Both the position numbers and the translations under genes were made by a program. Below, in pieces: positions 41,754-50,583 of a stretch of DNA of 64,000 nucleotides (within the stretch, counting starts at the first letter, position 1; the number at the start of each line of letters is the position of its first letter). The stretch is from assembly GCA_964527205.1 (NCBI GenBank), contig CAZGQG010000003.1:28624-92623 (forward strand), given 5' to 3'. The DNA comes from JARICQ01 sp964527205. Lineage in GTDB: Bacteria > Bacillota > Clostridia > Tissierellales > Tissierellaceae. The notes under the pieces are model-generated. The model ran no database searches and was not told the DNA's origin. It worked only from the letters and a program-made list of their open reading frames with translations.

Positions 41754-42949
41754 GTCTCTATCATGTATTTTATCTTATCTAGGATAATATTTGCAACTTG
41801 ATTTTTATCCAGTATAGGATATTCTACTATTTCTCCCTCTTTATCTATTATGCTTACTATATTTGTATCCTTGTTAAAGCCAGCTCCTTCCACACTTACA
41901 TCATTGGCAACTATGAGGTCTAAATGCTTGGACCTTAATTTTTCCAAGGCATGCTTGTGAAGGTCATGTGTTTCTGCTGCAAAGCCAACTAGGATTTGAT
42001 CCCCTTTAATCTTTCCAAAATGGCGGATTATGTCTGGATTCTTAGTAAATTCCATACTTATGGTATCTACACCTTCTTCTTTTTTCATCTTTTGCTGAGA
42101 AGGATTTAAAGCTCTATAATCCGAGGGAGCTGCTGCCTTTATAACTATGTCCGCCTGATCAAATTCCCTTTCCAGGGCTCTAAACATATCCTCTGTGGTA
42201 GTTACATCAACAAGTCTTACACCCTTAGGAGCTTCCAAGGAACTAGGTCCAGATATAAGGACCACCTCTGCTCCCCTACTTAGGGCATTCTTAGCTATAG
42301 AGTAACCCATCTTCCCAGAGGAGTGATTGCTTATATATCTTACAGGGTCAATGGCCTCTCTAGTTGGACCAGCAGTTACCACTATCCTTTGTCCTTGGAG
42401 GTCTTTCTCTGTAAAGAAGTCTTCCAAATACTCTACTATATCCTCCGGCTCTGCCATTTTCCCAGATCCAAAGTCTCCACAGGCAAGTCTTCCCACTGTA
42501 GGACTTATAAATTGGTAGCCTAGATTTTCTAATTTTTCCATATTTTCCTGGAAGATTGGATTTTCATACATTTTAGTGTTCATAGCAGTGGCAAAGATCA
42601 CCTTGGGAGTGGCAGCCATTACTACTGTAGTAAGGAGATTATCAGCAATTCCATTGGCAATCTTACCTATGGTGTTGGCACAGGCAGGAGCAATAAGGAT
42701 TACATCTCCTCTTTGGGCCAGGGATATATGTTCCACATCCATACGGCCAAGTTGGTTAAACATCTTACTGTGAACTACATTTTCAGACATGGTTTGAAAG
42801 CTAAGAGGGCTTACAAATTCCCTGGCAGAGTCTGTCATTATTACCTCTACATCTGCCCCACGCTTTTTAAGCCTACTTACCAGGTCTAGCACCTTGTATA
42901 TTGCTATACCTCCTGTTACACCTAATATAATCTTTTTATCCTTTAACAT
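41741..42949 (-). CDS. coaBC: Bifunctional phosphopantothenoylcysteine decarboxylase/synthetase
   Basis: Second and third steps of CoA synthesis: CoaB joins cysteine to phosphopantothenate with CTP, and CoaC decarboxylates the product with FMN. The CoaC half (1-185) has catalytic His74 (EHISLAQR), PACANTIGKIANGIADNLL and the ACGD cysteine (Cys157). The CoaB half begins RIVVTAGPTREAIDPVRYISN and has the NDVS motif. 402 residues. CoaD is at 23191-23673. It lies between rpoZ and priA. Confidence 0.97.
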   Translation of the reverse strand: MLKDKKIILGVTGGIAIYKVLDLVSRLKKRGADVEVIMTDSAREFVSPLSFQTMSENVVHSKMFNQLGRMDVEHISLAQRGDVILIAPACANTIGKIANGIADNLLTTVVMAATPKVIFATAMNTKMYENPIFQENMEKLENLGYQFISPTVGRLACGDFGSGKMAEPEDIVEYLEDFFTEKDLQGQRIVVTAGPTREAIDPVRYISNHSSGKMGYSIAKNALSRGAEVVLISGPSSLEAPKGVRLVDVTTTEDMFRALEREFDQADIVIKAAAPSDYRALNPSQQKMKKEEGVDTISMEFTKNPDIIRHFGKIKGDQILVGFAAETHDLHKHALEKLRSKHLDLIVANDVSVEGAGFNKDTNIVSIIDKEGEIVEYPILDKNQVANIILDKIKYMIETKAR

Positions 42950-42957
42950 TTTCTCAC

Positions 42958-43185
42958 CTACTTAATACTATTTTCATCGCTTGCTCTGTGATAGCTTATC
43001 TTATTAGCCATTATTTCCTCTAAAGCTATACTTACAGGCTTTAGAGTCTTTGTATCTATAAGTGGCTTTCCTCCTTCGATTATTTCCCTAGCTCTTTTTG
43101 AAGCTAGCATTACCAGTGTATATCTACTATCTCCTCTTTTAGATAATTCCCTAAAGGATGGATTTAACATATTATATTCTATCAT
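42958..43185 (-). CDS. rpoZ: DNA-directed RNA polymerase omega subunit
   Basis: Small subunit that helps RNA polymerase beta-prime fold. The 75-residue protein has the family core (SRYTLVMLASKRAREI, then LKPVSIALEEIMANKI). ATG at 43185 follows GGGGAGAG; longer in-frame starts extend into gmk. The gmk-rpoZ-coaBC-priA order is highly conserved in Firmicutes. The start overlaps the region of the gmk stop (43187), so they are coupled. Confidence 0.96.
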   Translation of the reverse strand: MIEYNMLNPSFRELSKRGDSRYTLVMLASKRAREIIEGGKPLIDTKTLKPVSIALEEIMANKISYHRASDENSIK

Positions 43186-43186
43186 T

Positions 43187-43795
43187 TTAATCTCTCCCCA
43201 ATATTTCATTTTTTAAATTGCTGTGTCTCTTTACCCTGAGTTTCTCTGCCTTGATAATGGCTTCAATGTCTTCTACAGCATCTTCAACCCTGTTGTTTAT
43301 TACAAAATAATCATACTTGCCTAGGAACTCTATTTCCTTAAAGGCATTTTTAAATCTCCTATCTATATCCTCTGGAGTCTCAGTACCCCTATTTACTATC
43401 CTGTTTTTTAATTCATCCATGGTTGGTGGAAGTAGGAAAATAAATATGGCCTCTGAATAATTTTCCTTGATTTGCAAAGCACCCTGGACATCTATTTCAA
43501 GAAGGACTATTTCTCCCCTATCTACTTGATCCATAACATATTGTTTTGGAGTCCCATAGTAGTTTGTGTGTACATGGGCATATTCTAAGAATTCATCATT
43601 TGCCACCATTTCCTTAAACTTTTCCTCTTCTGTAAAAAGATAATTCACCCCATGAGCCTCTCCTGGTCTTGGATCTCTTGTAGTTGCAGAGACAGAATAA
43701 ATTATATCTTCATTCCTCTTTAATAATTCCTTACAAACAGTTCCCTTACCTGTACCAGCTGGTCCAGATACAATAAGTAAAAATCCCTTTGCCAT
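43187..43795 (-). CDS. gmk: Guanylate kinase
   Basis: Converts GMP to GDP, with links to GTP and ppGpp pools that CodY senses. P-loop GPAGTGKG (11-18), SATTRDPRPGEAHGVNY and the IDVQGALQI segment are canonical. ATG at 43795 follows GGCGGTG; an in-frame GTG at 43804 is inside that site. 202 residues. It is preceded by remA and yicC, the usual yicC-remA-gmk-rpoZ set. Confidence 0.97.
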   Translation of the reverse strand: MAKGFLLIVSGPAGTGKGTVCKELLKRNEDIIYSVSATTRDPRPGEAHGVNYLFTEEEKFKEMVANDEFLEYAHVHTNYYGTPKQYVMDQVDRGEIVLLEIDVQGALQIKENYSEAIFIFLLPPTMDELKNRIVNRGTETPEDIDRRFKNAFKEIEFLGKYDYFVINNRVEDAVEDIEAIIKAEKLRVKRHSNLKNEILGRD

Positions 43796-43815
43796 CTTAT
43801 GCACCGCCTTATATT

Positions 43816-44061
43816 CTATTCTTCATCCCCTTGGCCAAACCTGCTTCCTATGGTCTCAGCCTGGACTGGAGTTAGTATTATGTGTTTGCTGTCAGTTATA
43901 ATAACGGCCCTAGTCTTTCTTCCGTAGGTCGCATCTACCAAAAGGCCCTTGTCTCTTGATTCCTGTATTAATCTTCTTATAGGAGCTGAGTCTGGACTAA
44001 CTACAGAGATTATCCTGCTTGCAGACACAATATTTCCAAATCCTATATTTATAAGCTTCAT
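43816..44061 (-). CDS. remA: RemA-like DUF370 extracellular matrix regulator
   Basis: In Bacillus RemA is a DNA-binding activator of biofilm matrix genes that forms ring-like oligomers. The 81-residue protein matches closely (INIGFGNIVSASRIISVVSPDSAPIRR and DATYGRKTRAVIITDS). It is fixed in the yicC-remA-gmk context even in species that do not make the Bacillus matrix, so its targets here are unknown. Confidence 0.93.
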   Translation of the reverse strand: MKLINIGFGNIVSASRIISVVSPDSAPIRRLIQESRDKGLLVDATYGRKTRAVIITDSKHIILTPVQAETIGSRFGQGDEE

Positions 44062-44079
44062 ATGCCTTATCTCCTCTTC

Positions 44080-44961
44080 CTATTCTAGATTTTGAACCTG
44101 TTCTCTAATCTTTTCTATCTCAGCCTTTACAGCCACTACCCTACTGGATATATGGACATCATTGGCCTTGGAGCCTATGGTGTTTATTTCCCTATTCATT
44201 TCCTGCATAAGAAAATCTAATTTTCTTCCCACAGTTTCTTCTTCCTTTAGGATCTCCCTAAACTGGCCTATATGGCTTTTCAGTCTTATTACTTCTTCAT
44301 TTATATTGCTCTTATCAGCAAAGTAGGCTACTTCATGGCTTAGTTTATCATCATCTATTTCTATACTTCCATCTAAAAGCTCATCTATTCTAATTCTTAG
44401 CTTGTCCCTATATTCTCTTACAACCTCTGGGGACCTTAGCTCTATCTCCTCTAGGATTATATCTACCTGGTCTAGATTGGCTATCATATCATCCTGGAGT
44501 TCCTGGCCCTCCCTATACTTCATACCCATTAAATCCTCCAGGGCCTCTTCTAGGGAAACTCTTACTACTTCCCATAATAATTCCTCATCTATTTCTTTTT
44601 TCTCAGTTTTTATAATGTCAGATAGGGATAAGACATTGTTTATCCTTATTTCTCCTGGAAGTTCCAGTTCAGAATTTATCCTCTCCAGGGAATCCCTATA
44701 GGACCTGGCCAGTTCCATATCCACCTTTATATCTATAGGAGCTCCTCCCACATATTCCAGGTTTACATAGACATCTACCTTACCCCTAGAAATATTTTCC
44801 TTTATCATCTTTTTAATACTTTCCTCTAGGTAACTCATGTGCCTAGGCATTCTCACTGATATATCATTGTATCTATGATTTACAGTTTTTATTTCTATCT
44901 TCATATTATAACCGCTATTAGAGTATTCCCCTCTACCATAACCTGTCATGCTCTTTATCAT
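44080..44961 (-). CDS. yicC: YicC-family endoribonuclease
   Basis: YicC proteins are endoribonucleases implicated in small RNA turnover. The 293-residue protein has the N-terminal MIKSMTGYGRGE and EIKTVNHRYNDISVRMPR signatures and the C-terminal GRKLDFLMQEMNREINTIGSKA motif. ATG at 44961 follows GAGGTG; an upstream in-frame ATG lacks a ribosome site. It is first in the long minus-strand run ending at rpe. A TATAAT box lies at about 45014-45019, but I find no good -35 for it. Confidence 0.93.
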   Translation of the reverse strand: MIKSMTGYGRGEYSNSGYNMKIEIKTVNHRYNDISVRMPRHMSYLEESIKKMIKENISRGKVDVYVNLEYVGGAPIDIKVDMELARSYRDSLERINSELELPGEIRINNVLSLSDIIKTEKKEIDEELLWEVVRVSLEEALEDLMGMKYREGQELQDDMIANLDQVDIILEEIELRSPEVVREYRDKLRIRIDELLDGSIEIDDDKLSHEVAYFADKSNINEEVIRLKSHIGQFREILKEEETVGRKLDFLMQEMNREINTIGSKANDVHISSRVVAVKAEIEKIREQVQNLE

Positions 44962-45102
44962 TTTATTACACCTCATTTTTTATAAGTATGATACAAAGTC
45001 CTGATAGTAAATTATACCTCTTAAAGATTTATATAGCCAGCATTTGTTAAGGAATCTTAATAATTGAGAGACCTCCCCCTTTATCTTCTCCTCATCCTCA
45101 CA

Positions 45103-45131
45103 ATGACAAAAGCCCACTGGCATGATATACT
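45103..45131 (+). promoter_or_regulatory. rqcH promoter
   Basis: Plus-strand ATGACA (45103-45108) and TATACT (45126-45131) with a 17-bp spacer, 35 nt before the rqcH start. The rest of the 204-bp divergent gap shows no other clear element. Confidence 0.5.
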
Positions 45132-45165
45132 TATTAGATAGAGTTTTAAATTTGGAGGTAATATT

Positions 45166-46932
45166 ATGTCATATGATGGTGCAGTCACCAGAGCAGTTGT
45201 AAATGAATTAAAAGATAAATTACTTGGAGGCAGGATAGACAAGGTCTACCAACAGGAAAGAGATGAGATTCTCCTTAGAATCTATAGTAAGGGACTCAAT
45301 CAAAGACTGGTAATTTCTGCCAGCAGCAACAATCCTAGAATGCATCTTACAGATCATTCCAAGGAAAACCCTAAGGAGCCACCTATGTTTTGCATGCTCC
45401 TTAGAAAACATCTAGTAGGAGGAACTATTTTAAATATTGAACAGGCCTCCATGGATAGGCTGGTATATATTGATGTGTCTGCCCTAGATGAACTGGGACA
45501 GAGGACAGAAAATAGGCTAATAGTTGAAATAATGGGAAAGCATAGCAATATAATACTTATAAATAGGGATGATGGCTTAATCATAGATTCTGTAACCCGG
45601 GTCTATGAGGATATGAGTAGGGTAAGGCTGGTAATTCCTGGCCTTAAATACCAAAGCCCTCCAGACCAGGACAAGGTAAATCCACTGGAAGGCACTAGAG
45701 ATGACTTTTATAGGTCTTTAGATGAATCCAAGGAAAATCTAAAGATATTTAGATTCTTCTACCTGGCCTATACAGGCCTTAGTCCCCTTCTAAGCAGGGA
45801 AGTTTGCTCTCTGGCAAATGTGGATGTAGATAGGAATATAGGATCTTTAGAAGATGAGGAGAAGGAAAGACTTTATAAGAGTTTTGAAGGGATAATCTCT
45901 AAAATTCGGGAAAATAATATTTCCCCTCAAATGATCATGGATGAGGATGATGAGATCCTTGCCTTCCATAGCCTAGACCTTAATCAATTTGGAGACATGC
46001 ATAAGGTGAAGATGGATTCTATATCAGAGCTTCTAGATAAGTACTATAGGACTAAGGATAATTTTGATAGGATCAAGCAAAAATCAAATTCCATTAAAAG
46101 GTCCATTACAGTTAAGCTGGATAGGGCCAAGAGTAAGATAGCCAAGCAAAAGGATGAGCTAATAGAAAGCAGGGACAGGGAAAAGTACAAGGTCTATGGG
46201 GACCTTATTTCAGCCAATCTCCACAATATCCCTAGGGGCACTGAATCAGTAGACTTGGACAATTTCTATGATGAAAATATGGCCAGCCTAAGAATCCCCC
46301 TAAATATTAAGCTCACTCCAGTTCAAAATGCTCAGAGATACTACAAAAGGTATTCCAAGCTGAAGACAGCTCATAATTTGCTGCTGAGGCAAATTCCTGC
46401 TACCCAGGCTGAAATAGATTACTTGGAAAATGTACTCATAAGTTTGGAAAACTCCAGTGAGGTCTATGAAATAGATGAGATTAGGGATGAACTGGTAGAG
46501 GAAGGCTATATAAAAAGCTCTAGAAAGAAGAAATCATCTAAGAAGAGCAAGCTAAGCAAGCCTCATCACTATATATCCAGAGACGGCATAGATATCTATG
46601 TAGGCAAGAACAATAGGCAAAATGATATACTGACCTTTAAATCTTCAAACAGGTCAGATGTGTGGATGCACGTTCAAAGGATGCCAGGCTCCCATGTGAT
46701 TATTTCCTCTGATTTAGAAAATCTTCCAGATCAGACCTTGGAAGACGGGGCAATTCTTGCAGCCTATTATAGTAAGGGAAAAAATTCCAATCATGTAAAT
46801 ATAGATTATACGGAAAGAAAAAATGTAAAAAAACCAAGGGGAGCCAAGGCTGGTATGGTAATATATGATAATTTCCAAACCATCTCTGTGAATCCTTCCA
46901 AGAAACACATAAGAGAACTTAAAAAGAAGTAA
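45166..46932 (+). CDS. rqcH: Rqc2 homologue RqcH (NFACT family)
   Basis: Binds stalled 50S-peptidyl-tRNA complexes and adds C-terminal alanine tails for degradation; older annotations call it fibronectin-binding protein. The NFACT-N domain starts MSYDGAVTRAVVNELKDKLLGGRIDK and contains NPRMHLT. A coiled coil lies at about residues 290-345, and the NFACT-R domain has SRDGIDIYVGKNNRQND and WMHVQRMPGSHVII. 588 residues. It starts behind GGAGG. It is monocistronic; the YlmH gene at 49512 encodes another factor reported to act in this pathway. Confidence 0.95.
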   Translation: MSYDGAVTRAVVNELKDKLLGGRIDKVYQQERDEILLRIYSKGLNQRLVISASSNNPRMHLTDHSKENPKEPPMFCMLLRKHLVGGTILNIEQASMDRLVYIDVSALDELGQRTENRLIVEIMGKHSNIILINRDDGLIIDSVTRVYEDMSRVRLVIPGLKYQSPPDQDKVNPLEGTRDDFYRSLDESKENLKIFRFFYLAYTGLSPLLSREVCSLANVDVDRNIGSLEDEEKERLYKSFEGIISKIRENNISPQMIMDEDDEILAFHSLDLNQFGDMHKVKMDSISELLDKYYRTKDNFDRIKQKSNSIKRSITVKLDRAKSKIAKQKDELIESRDREKYKVYGDLISANLHNIPRGTESVDLDNFYDENMASLRIPLNIKLTPVQNAQRYYKRYSKLKTAHNLLLRQIPATQAEIDYLENVLISLENSSEVYEIDEIRDELVEEGYIKSSRKKKSSKKSKLSKPHHYISRDGIDIYVGKNNRQNDILTFKSSNRSDVWMHVQRMPGSHVIISSDLENLPDQTLEDGAILAAYYSKGKNSNHVNIDYTERKNVKKPRGAKAGMVIYDNFQTISVNPSKKHIRELKKK

Positions 46933-46933
46933 A

Positions 46934-46967
46934 AAAAAGCAGAAAGATTAAATCTTTCTGCTTTTTA
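46934..46967. terminator. Bidirectional terminator between rqcH and pyrR
   Basis: Nearly loopless perfect hairpin (AAAAAGCAGAAAGATT and its complement) bounded by A and T runs, just after the rqcH stop and just before the pyrR stop on the opposite strand. Confidence 0.85.
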
Positions 46968-46971
46968 TATT

Positions 46972-47502
46972 CTATTCCATTATTAGGACCTTGTCCTCAC
47001 CATCTATTTCCCTTAACCTTACCTTTACAATCTCCTCCTTGGAGGTAGGTAGGTTTTTCCCTACATAGTCTGCCCTTATGGGAAGCTCTCTGTGACCTCT
47101 GTCTACTAGGACAGCTAGTTGTACCCTCTCCGGCCTTCCCTGTTCAACCAGGGCGTCTAGGGCTGCTCTAACTGTCCTCCCTGTATAGATAACATCATCT
47201 ACAAGGATTACTGTCTTCCCATCTACTCTAAGGTCTTTATTTTCCCTTACAATAGGCTGGTCTTGGATTTCTTCCAGATCATCCCTATAGAGGGTAATAT
47301 CTAAAAAGTGTACTTCCACCCTTTCATCCTCAATCTCTTCAATCCTCTTAGCCAGTCTTTCAGCAAAGGGAACTCCCCTGGTTTTTATCCCAACAAGGAG
47401 GAGATTTTTTACTCCCTTGTTCCTTTCAAGGATCTCATGGGCTATTCTAGTAGTAGCTCTTTGTATTGATTTTTCATCTAAGATCTCAGCCTTTATATAC
47501 AT
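46972..47502 (-). CDS. pyrR: PyrR pyrimidine regulator/uracil phosphoribosyltransferase
   Basis: UMP-dependent RNA-binding attenuator of pyr operons with uracil phosphoribosyltransferase activity. The PRPP-binding loop ILVDDVIYTGRT (99-110) and the VGIKTRGVPFAERLA and VDRGHRELPIRADYVGKN motifs are intact in 176 residues. No pyrB, pyrC or other pyr gene is nearby; it ends an lspA-rluD-pyrR block, as in some Clostridia. I see no PyrR-binding leader in this region. Confidence 0.95.
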   Translation of the reverse strand: MYIKAEILDEKSIQRATTRIAHEILERNKGVKNLLLVGIKTRGVPFAERLAKRIEEIEDERVEVHFLDITLYRDDLEEIQDQPIVRENKDLRVDGKTVILVDDVIYTGRTVRAALDALVEQGRPERVQLAVLVDRGHRELPIRADYVGKNLPTSKEEIVKVRLREIDGEDKVLIME

Positions 47503-47506
47503 TATC

Positions 47507-48424
47507 CTATCTTCCCTCCCTATCTAATCTCTTTAAAACATCCATAAAGTATTCTGGGACTTCTCTTTGAAACTCCATATATTCACCACTTATGGGGTGA
47601 TTAAAACCTATCTTATAAGCATGAAGCATCTGCTTGTATATCCCAAATCTATTTTTAAGGGAGGAATATACTGGATCTCCTACTAGGGGACGATTTATAT
47701 ATTCCATATGTACTCTTATTTGATGGGTCCTTCCACTTTCAAGTTCTAATTCCAAAAAACTAAATTCCTTGAAACTATCTAGGAGCCTATAATAGGTCCT
47801 TGCCTCCCTGCCCCCTTCTTCTAGGACAGCCATTCTAGTCCTATGTACAGGATGCCTTCCAATAGAAGCTTGAATCTCACCCTTCTCATCATCTATTCTT
47901 CCATGAACCAAGGCCTTGTAAAGTCTTTTTACCCTCCTGGCCTTAAAGTCTTCTGCTAATCTTTTATGGGCTAGATTATCCTTGGCAATAAGGACTAGGC
48001 CAGATGTATCCTTATCCAACCTATGTACTATACCAGGCCTTATGTCTCCTCCAATGGTGGAAAGATGAGGAAAGTGATTTACTAAGGCGTTTACCAGGGT
48101 TCCATTAGGATTATCCTTGGCTGGATAGACAACCATGCCCTGGACCTTGTTGATTATAGCTATGTGATCGTCCTCATATACTATATCCAGTTCTATGTCC
48201 TCAGGAAGAATCTTTATCTCCTCCTGCTCCAGGATCTCTATTTGAATCCTATCTCCCTCTTTTACCCTATAGCTGGACTTAATCTCCCTGTCATTTACCA
48301 GGATCTTCTTTTCTTCTATTAATCTCTTTATAGAAGATCTGGATTGGTCCTTTAATTCCAGGGATAGGAAAGAATCGATTCTCTCCTCTTCCCTGCTCTC
48401 TACACTTATAGTTATTCTTTCCAT
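47507..48424 (-). CDS. RluD-family 23S rRNA pseudouridine synthase
   Basis: An N-terminal S4 domain (about 12-70) precedes the pseudouridine synthase core with catalytic Asp137 in GIVHRLDKDTSGLVLIAK, and GRTHQIRVHMEYI near the C-terminus. 305 residues, typical for Firmicutes YlyB/RluD proteins placed directly after lspA. The exact uridines modified cannot be read from sequence. It starts 9 nt after lspA and ends 4 nt before pyrR, so it is in one transcript with both. Confidence 0.94.
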   Translation of the reverse strand: MERITISVESREEERIDSFLSLELKDQSRSSIKRLIEEKKILVNDREIKSSYRVKEGDRIQIEILEQEEIKILPEDIELDIVYEDDHIAIINKVQGMVVYPAKDNPNGTLVNALVNHFPHLSTIGGDIRPGIVHRLDKDTSGLVLIAKDNLAHKRLAEDFKARRVKRLYKALVHGRIDDEKGEIQASIGRHPVHRTRMAVLEEGGREARTYYRLLDSFKEFSFLELELESGRTHQIRVHMEYINRPLVGDPVYSSLKNRFGIYKQMLHAYKIGFNHPISGEYMEFQREVPEYFMDVLKRLDREGR

Positions 48425-48433
48425 GGGACCCTC

Positions 48434-48889
48434 CTATATGCTTTCTTTTTCAAATAATATTAGTATGACAACTATAATAGTCCCTAGGACTATGCTAATG
48501 TCTGCAATATTAAATACTGGGTAATCATAGACATTGAAGAGTCTAACACTGATAAAATCTACTACATAGCCAAATCTTATCCTATCTATTAAATTTCCCA
48601 CTGCCCCTGCTAGGAGTAGAGAAAATCCAATTTTTGAAAAGTTATTCATCCTGTGATAATACCTAAGGAGGAAGAAAGAAACTATAATAATAACAACCAG
48701 GGTTATAATAATAAAAAAGGTCTTCCTATCCTTAAGGATGCCAAAGGCAGCCCCATAATTTTCCACATATGTAAATTTCAACCAATTTGGAATGATTACC
48801 CTTGCAGGACTTCCCTTCAGGGCCTTTATTGCATAATTTTTACTAAGCTGATCTAAAAATATAATAATAAAAGATAAAACTATAGCCAT
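48434..48889 (-). CDS. lspA: Lipoprotein signal peptidase (signal peptidase II)
   Basis: Membrane aspartyl protease that cleaves prolipoprotein signal peptides. Four hydrophobic segments are evident. The catalytic aspartates are Asp111 (GYVVDFI) and Asp130 (FNIAD), with GNLIDR and NYGAAFG as conserved motifs. 151 residues. It is downstream of divIVA after a terminator-like hairpin and upstream of the rluD-type gene. Confidence 0.96.
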   Translation of the reverse strand: MAIVLSFIIIFLDQLSKNYAIKALKGSPARVIIPNWLKFTYVENYGAAFGILKDRKTFFIIITLVVIIIVSFFLLRYYHRMNNFSKIGFSLLLAGAVGNLIDRIRFGYVVDFISVRLFNVYDYPVFNIADISIVLGTIIVVILILFEKESI

Positions 48890-48926
48890 TATTTGCCTCC
48901 ATTATGTAATTTGTCTATTTATAAAG

Positions 48927-48950
48927 AAAAAAAGAGGCTACTATGCCTCT
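48927..48950 (-). terminator. Terminator at the divIVA stop codon
   Basis: Stem AGAGGC/GCCTCT with a 6-nt loop, followed on the minus strand by seven T. The divIVA stop codon lies inside the loop region of the hairpin. Confidence 0.75.
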
Positions 48951-49498
48951 GAGATATTTAAATCCCCGTGTAAATCCTCTAGTTCATTTAAATTCTCTAT
49001 TTCTTCTAATTGTTCTTCCTCTAAATTCTCTATCTTTCCCGCCTCATCTTCAAAGTCTGTATAAAAATCCTCCAGACTAATAAGTTGAGATTTTATAAAT
49101 GATTCATATCTGCTCTTAAATATAAGCATTTCTTTTTTCAATTTTTCATATTCTCTTTTAATGTTTTTAACCTGGTCCTTGGCATCATTAAGCCTGTCCT
49201 TGGACTTTAGCTCTGCCTCTTCAATTATAAGATTTGATTTCTGCCTGGCATTTTTAGTTACCTCATCCGCAGTGGTCTGGGCTAGGACTAGGGTGTTTTT
49301 AAGGGTTTCTTCTAGATTATTATACTGTCTTATCTGGTCTGTAAGAACTCCTATCTTATCCTTTAACTCCACATTCTCCCTATAAAGCTTTTCATAGTCA
49401 GTATTTATAAACTTTAAATATTCATCTACCTCTTTACTGGCATAGCCTAAGGCAGTTTTTTTGAACTTTTTGTTTTGTATGTCTAAAGGTGTAATCAT
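48941..49498 (-). CDS. divIVA: DivIVA-domain cell division/polarity protein
   Basis: Coiled-coil protein that marks curved membrane at poles and septa. The N-terminal membrane-binding motif MITPLDIQNKKFKKTALGY, followed by VDEYLKFINTDY, is canonical. The rest is long coiled coil with a very acidic C-terminal tail (about 145-185). ATG at 49498 follows GGGAGTG; an in-frame GTG upstream overlaps that site. The sepF-yggT-ylmH-divIVA order is the standard Firmicutes division cluster. Confidence 0.95.
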   Translation of the reverse strand: MITPLDIQNKKFKKTALGYASKEVDEYLKFINTDYEKLYRENVELKDKIGVLTDQIRQYNNLEETLKNTLVLAQTTADEVTKNARQKSNLIIEEAELKSKDRLNDAKDQVKNIKREYEKLKKEMLIFKSRYESFIKSQLISLEDFYTDFEDEAGKIENLEEEQLEEIENLNELEDLHGDLNISEA

Positions 49499-49511
49499 AG
49501 AATCCACTCCC

Positions 49512-50291
49512 TTATATTAGTTTTCTTATATCTATTTTTATATTGTCCTTTTTTGTAAGTCCTCCCACCTTGTAGAGTATGGACCTTCCATAGCCCCTAG
49601 TAGATATGGTATCTCCCTCTTCTAATTCCAAGGAGGCCTTGTCTACAGCTTCCCAGTTGACCCTTACCCTGCCTGATTTTATTAATTTCATACTATTATT
49701 CCTGGATAAATTATAGGCAGCACTAAGATAGGCATCCAGCCTAAGGGAAGATACTATTCTAAAGATCTCCTCAAATTCCAGCTCTACTGGCTCTAATTCA
49801 TCTCTACTTACAAATTCTATGTCCATATTTTGCCTGCCAACCTTGTCTAGGTTGAGCTGGACAAAATCTGAAACTTCCCTCTTAGTAATAATATCTACAT
49901 GGTCCTCATAGACTAGGATATCCCCTATCTTGTCTCTTACAATTCCTAGGTTCATCAAGGCTCCTAAGAAGTCCTGATGATTTAAATCTTCAATATTTCC
50001 CCTAAGCCTAAGGACCTGAATCTCCTCTTCAATATCCACCATATAGTCAGGATATATGCTTATGATCTTTCTTTCAGCCTCTTCAAGACCCCCATCTTCA
50101 AGATAGGCTAGCTGATCAAAACTGTTAAGTATGGATTTAGCTAGGCTTCTCTCATAGGGGTCAAGAAAGTCTGTGGATTCTTGAAAGTAATTTCTAGAAA
50201 CCATTTCTACCTTGTCTATTACCCTTCTCATCTTATCTCTTTTATCACTATCCTGTATATGTGATAAGTACTTGTCTACATCTATATACAT
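49512..50291 (-). CDS. ylmH: YlmH-like S4-domain RNA-binding protein
   Basis: 259-residue protein with an N-terminal domain resembling RNA-binding proteins and a C-terminal S4 domain (about 185-245: LRLDAYLSAAYNLSRNNSMKLIKSGRVRVN, given here as the span). In Bacillus, YlmH can bind stalled 50S complexes and assist alanine tailing with RqcH, which is also encoded in this window. It sits in the division cluster between yggT and divIVA, its usual place. Confidence 0.92.
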   Translation of the reverse strand: MYIDVDKYLSHIQDSDKRDKMRRVIDKVEMVSRNYFQESTDFLDPYERSLAKSILNSFDQLAYLEDGGLEEAERKIISIYPDYMVDIEEEIQVLRLRGNIEDLNHQDFLGALMNLGIVRDKIGDILVYEDHVDIITKREVSDFVQLNLDKVGRQNMDIEFVSRDELEPVELEFEEIFRIVSSLRLDAYLSAAYNLSRNNSMKLIKSGRVRVNWEAVDKASLELEEGDTISTRGYGRSILYKVGGLTKKDNIKIDIRKLI

Positions 50292-50302
50292 TTTTTCACC
50301 AT

Positions 50303-50566
50303 CTACAATAATATTTTTCCTGCTAAAATAACTATTATTTGTAAAAACAATATAGCCACTACAGGAGAAAAGTCAAACATACCTGTATTTATATTAGCTT
50401 TTTGGATCAAAGTCCTTGCAGGCCCAAGTATGGGTTCTGTAAGCAGGTTTATAAATCTAGATATAGGACCTCCGCCCTGCATATTTAGAAATGACATTAT
50501 TATCCTTGCAAATATTAGTAATTCAATAATATTAATAAGATTTCTTATTGCGCTATAAAGTAACAT
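50303..50566 (-). CDS. yggT: YggT family membrane protein
   Basis: An 87-residue integral membrane protein with two hydrophobic helices (about 1-28 and 64-86). The conserved segment between them ends FINLLTEPILGPARTLI, the YggT signature. Its function is not firmly known; it is consistently linked to sepF and division. It starts behind a GGGAT-type site after sepF. Confidence 0.9.
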   Translation of the reverse strand: MLLYSAIRNLINIIELLIFARIIMSFLNMQGGGPISRFINLLTEPILGPARTLIQKANINTGMFDFSPVVAILFLQIIVILAGKILL

Positions 50567-50583
50567 CCCACATATCTACCCCT

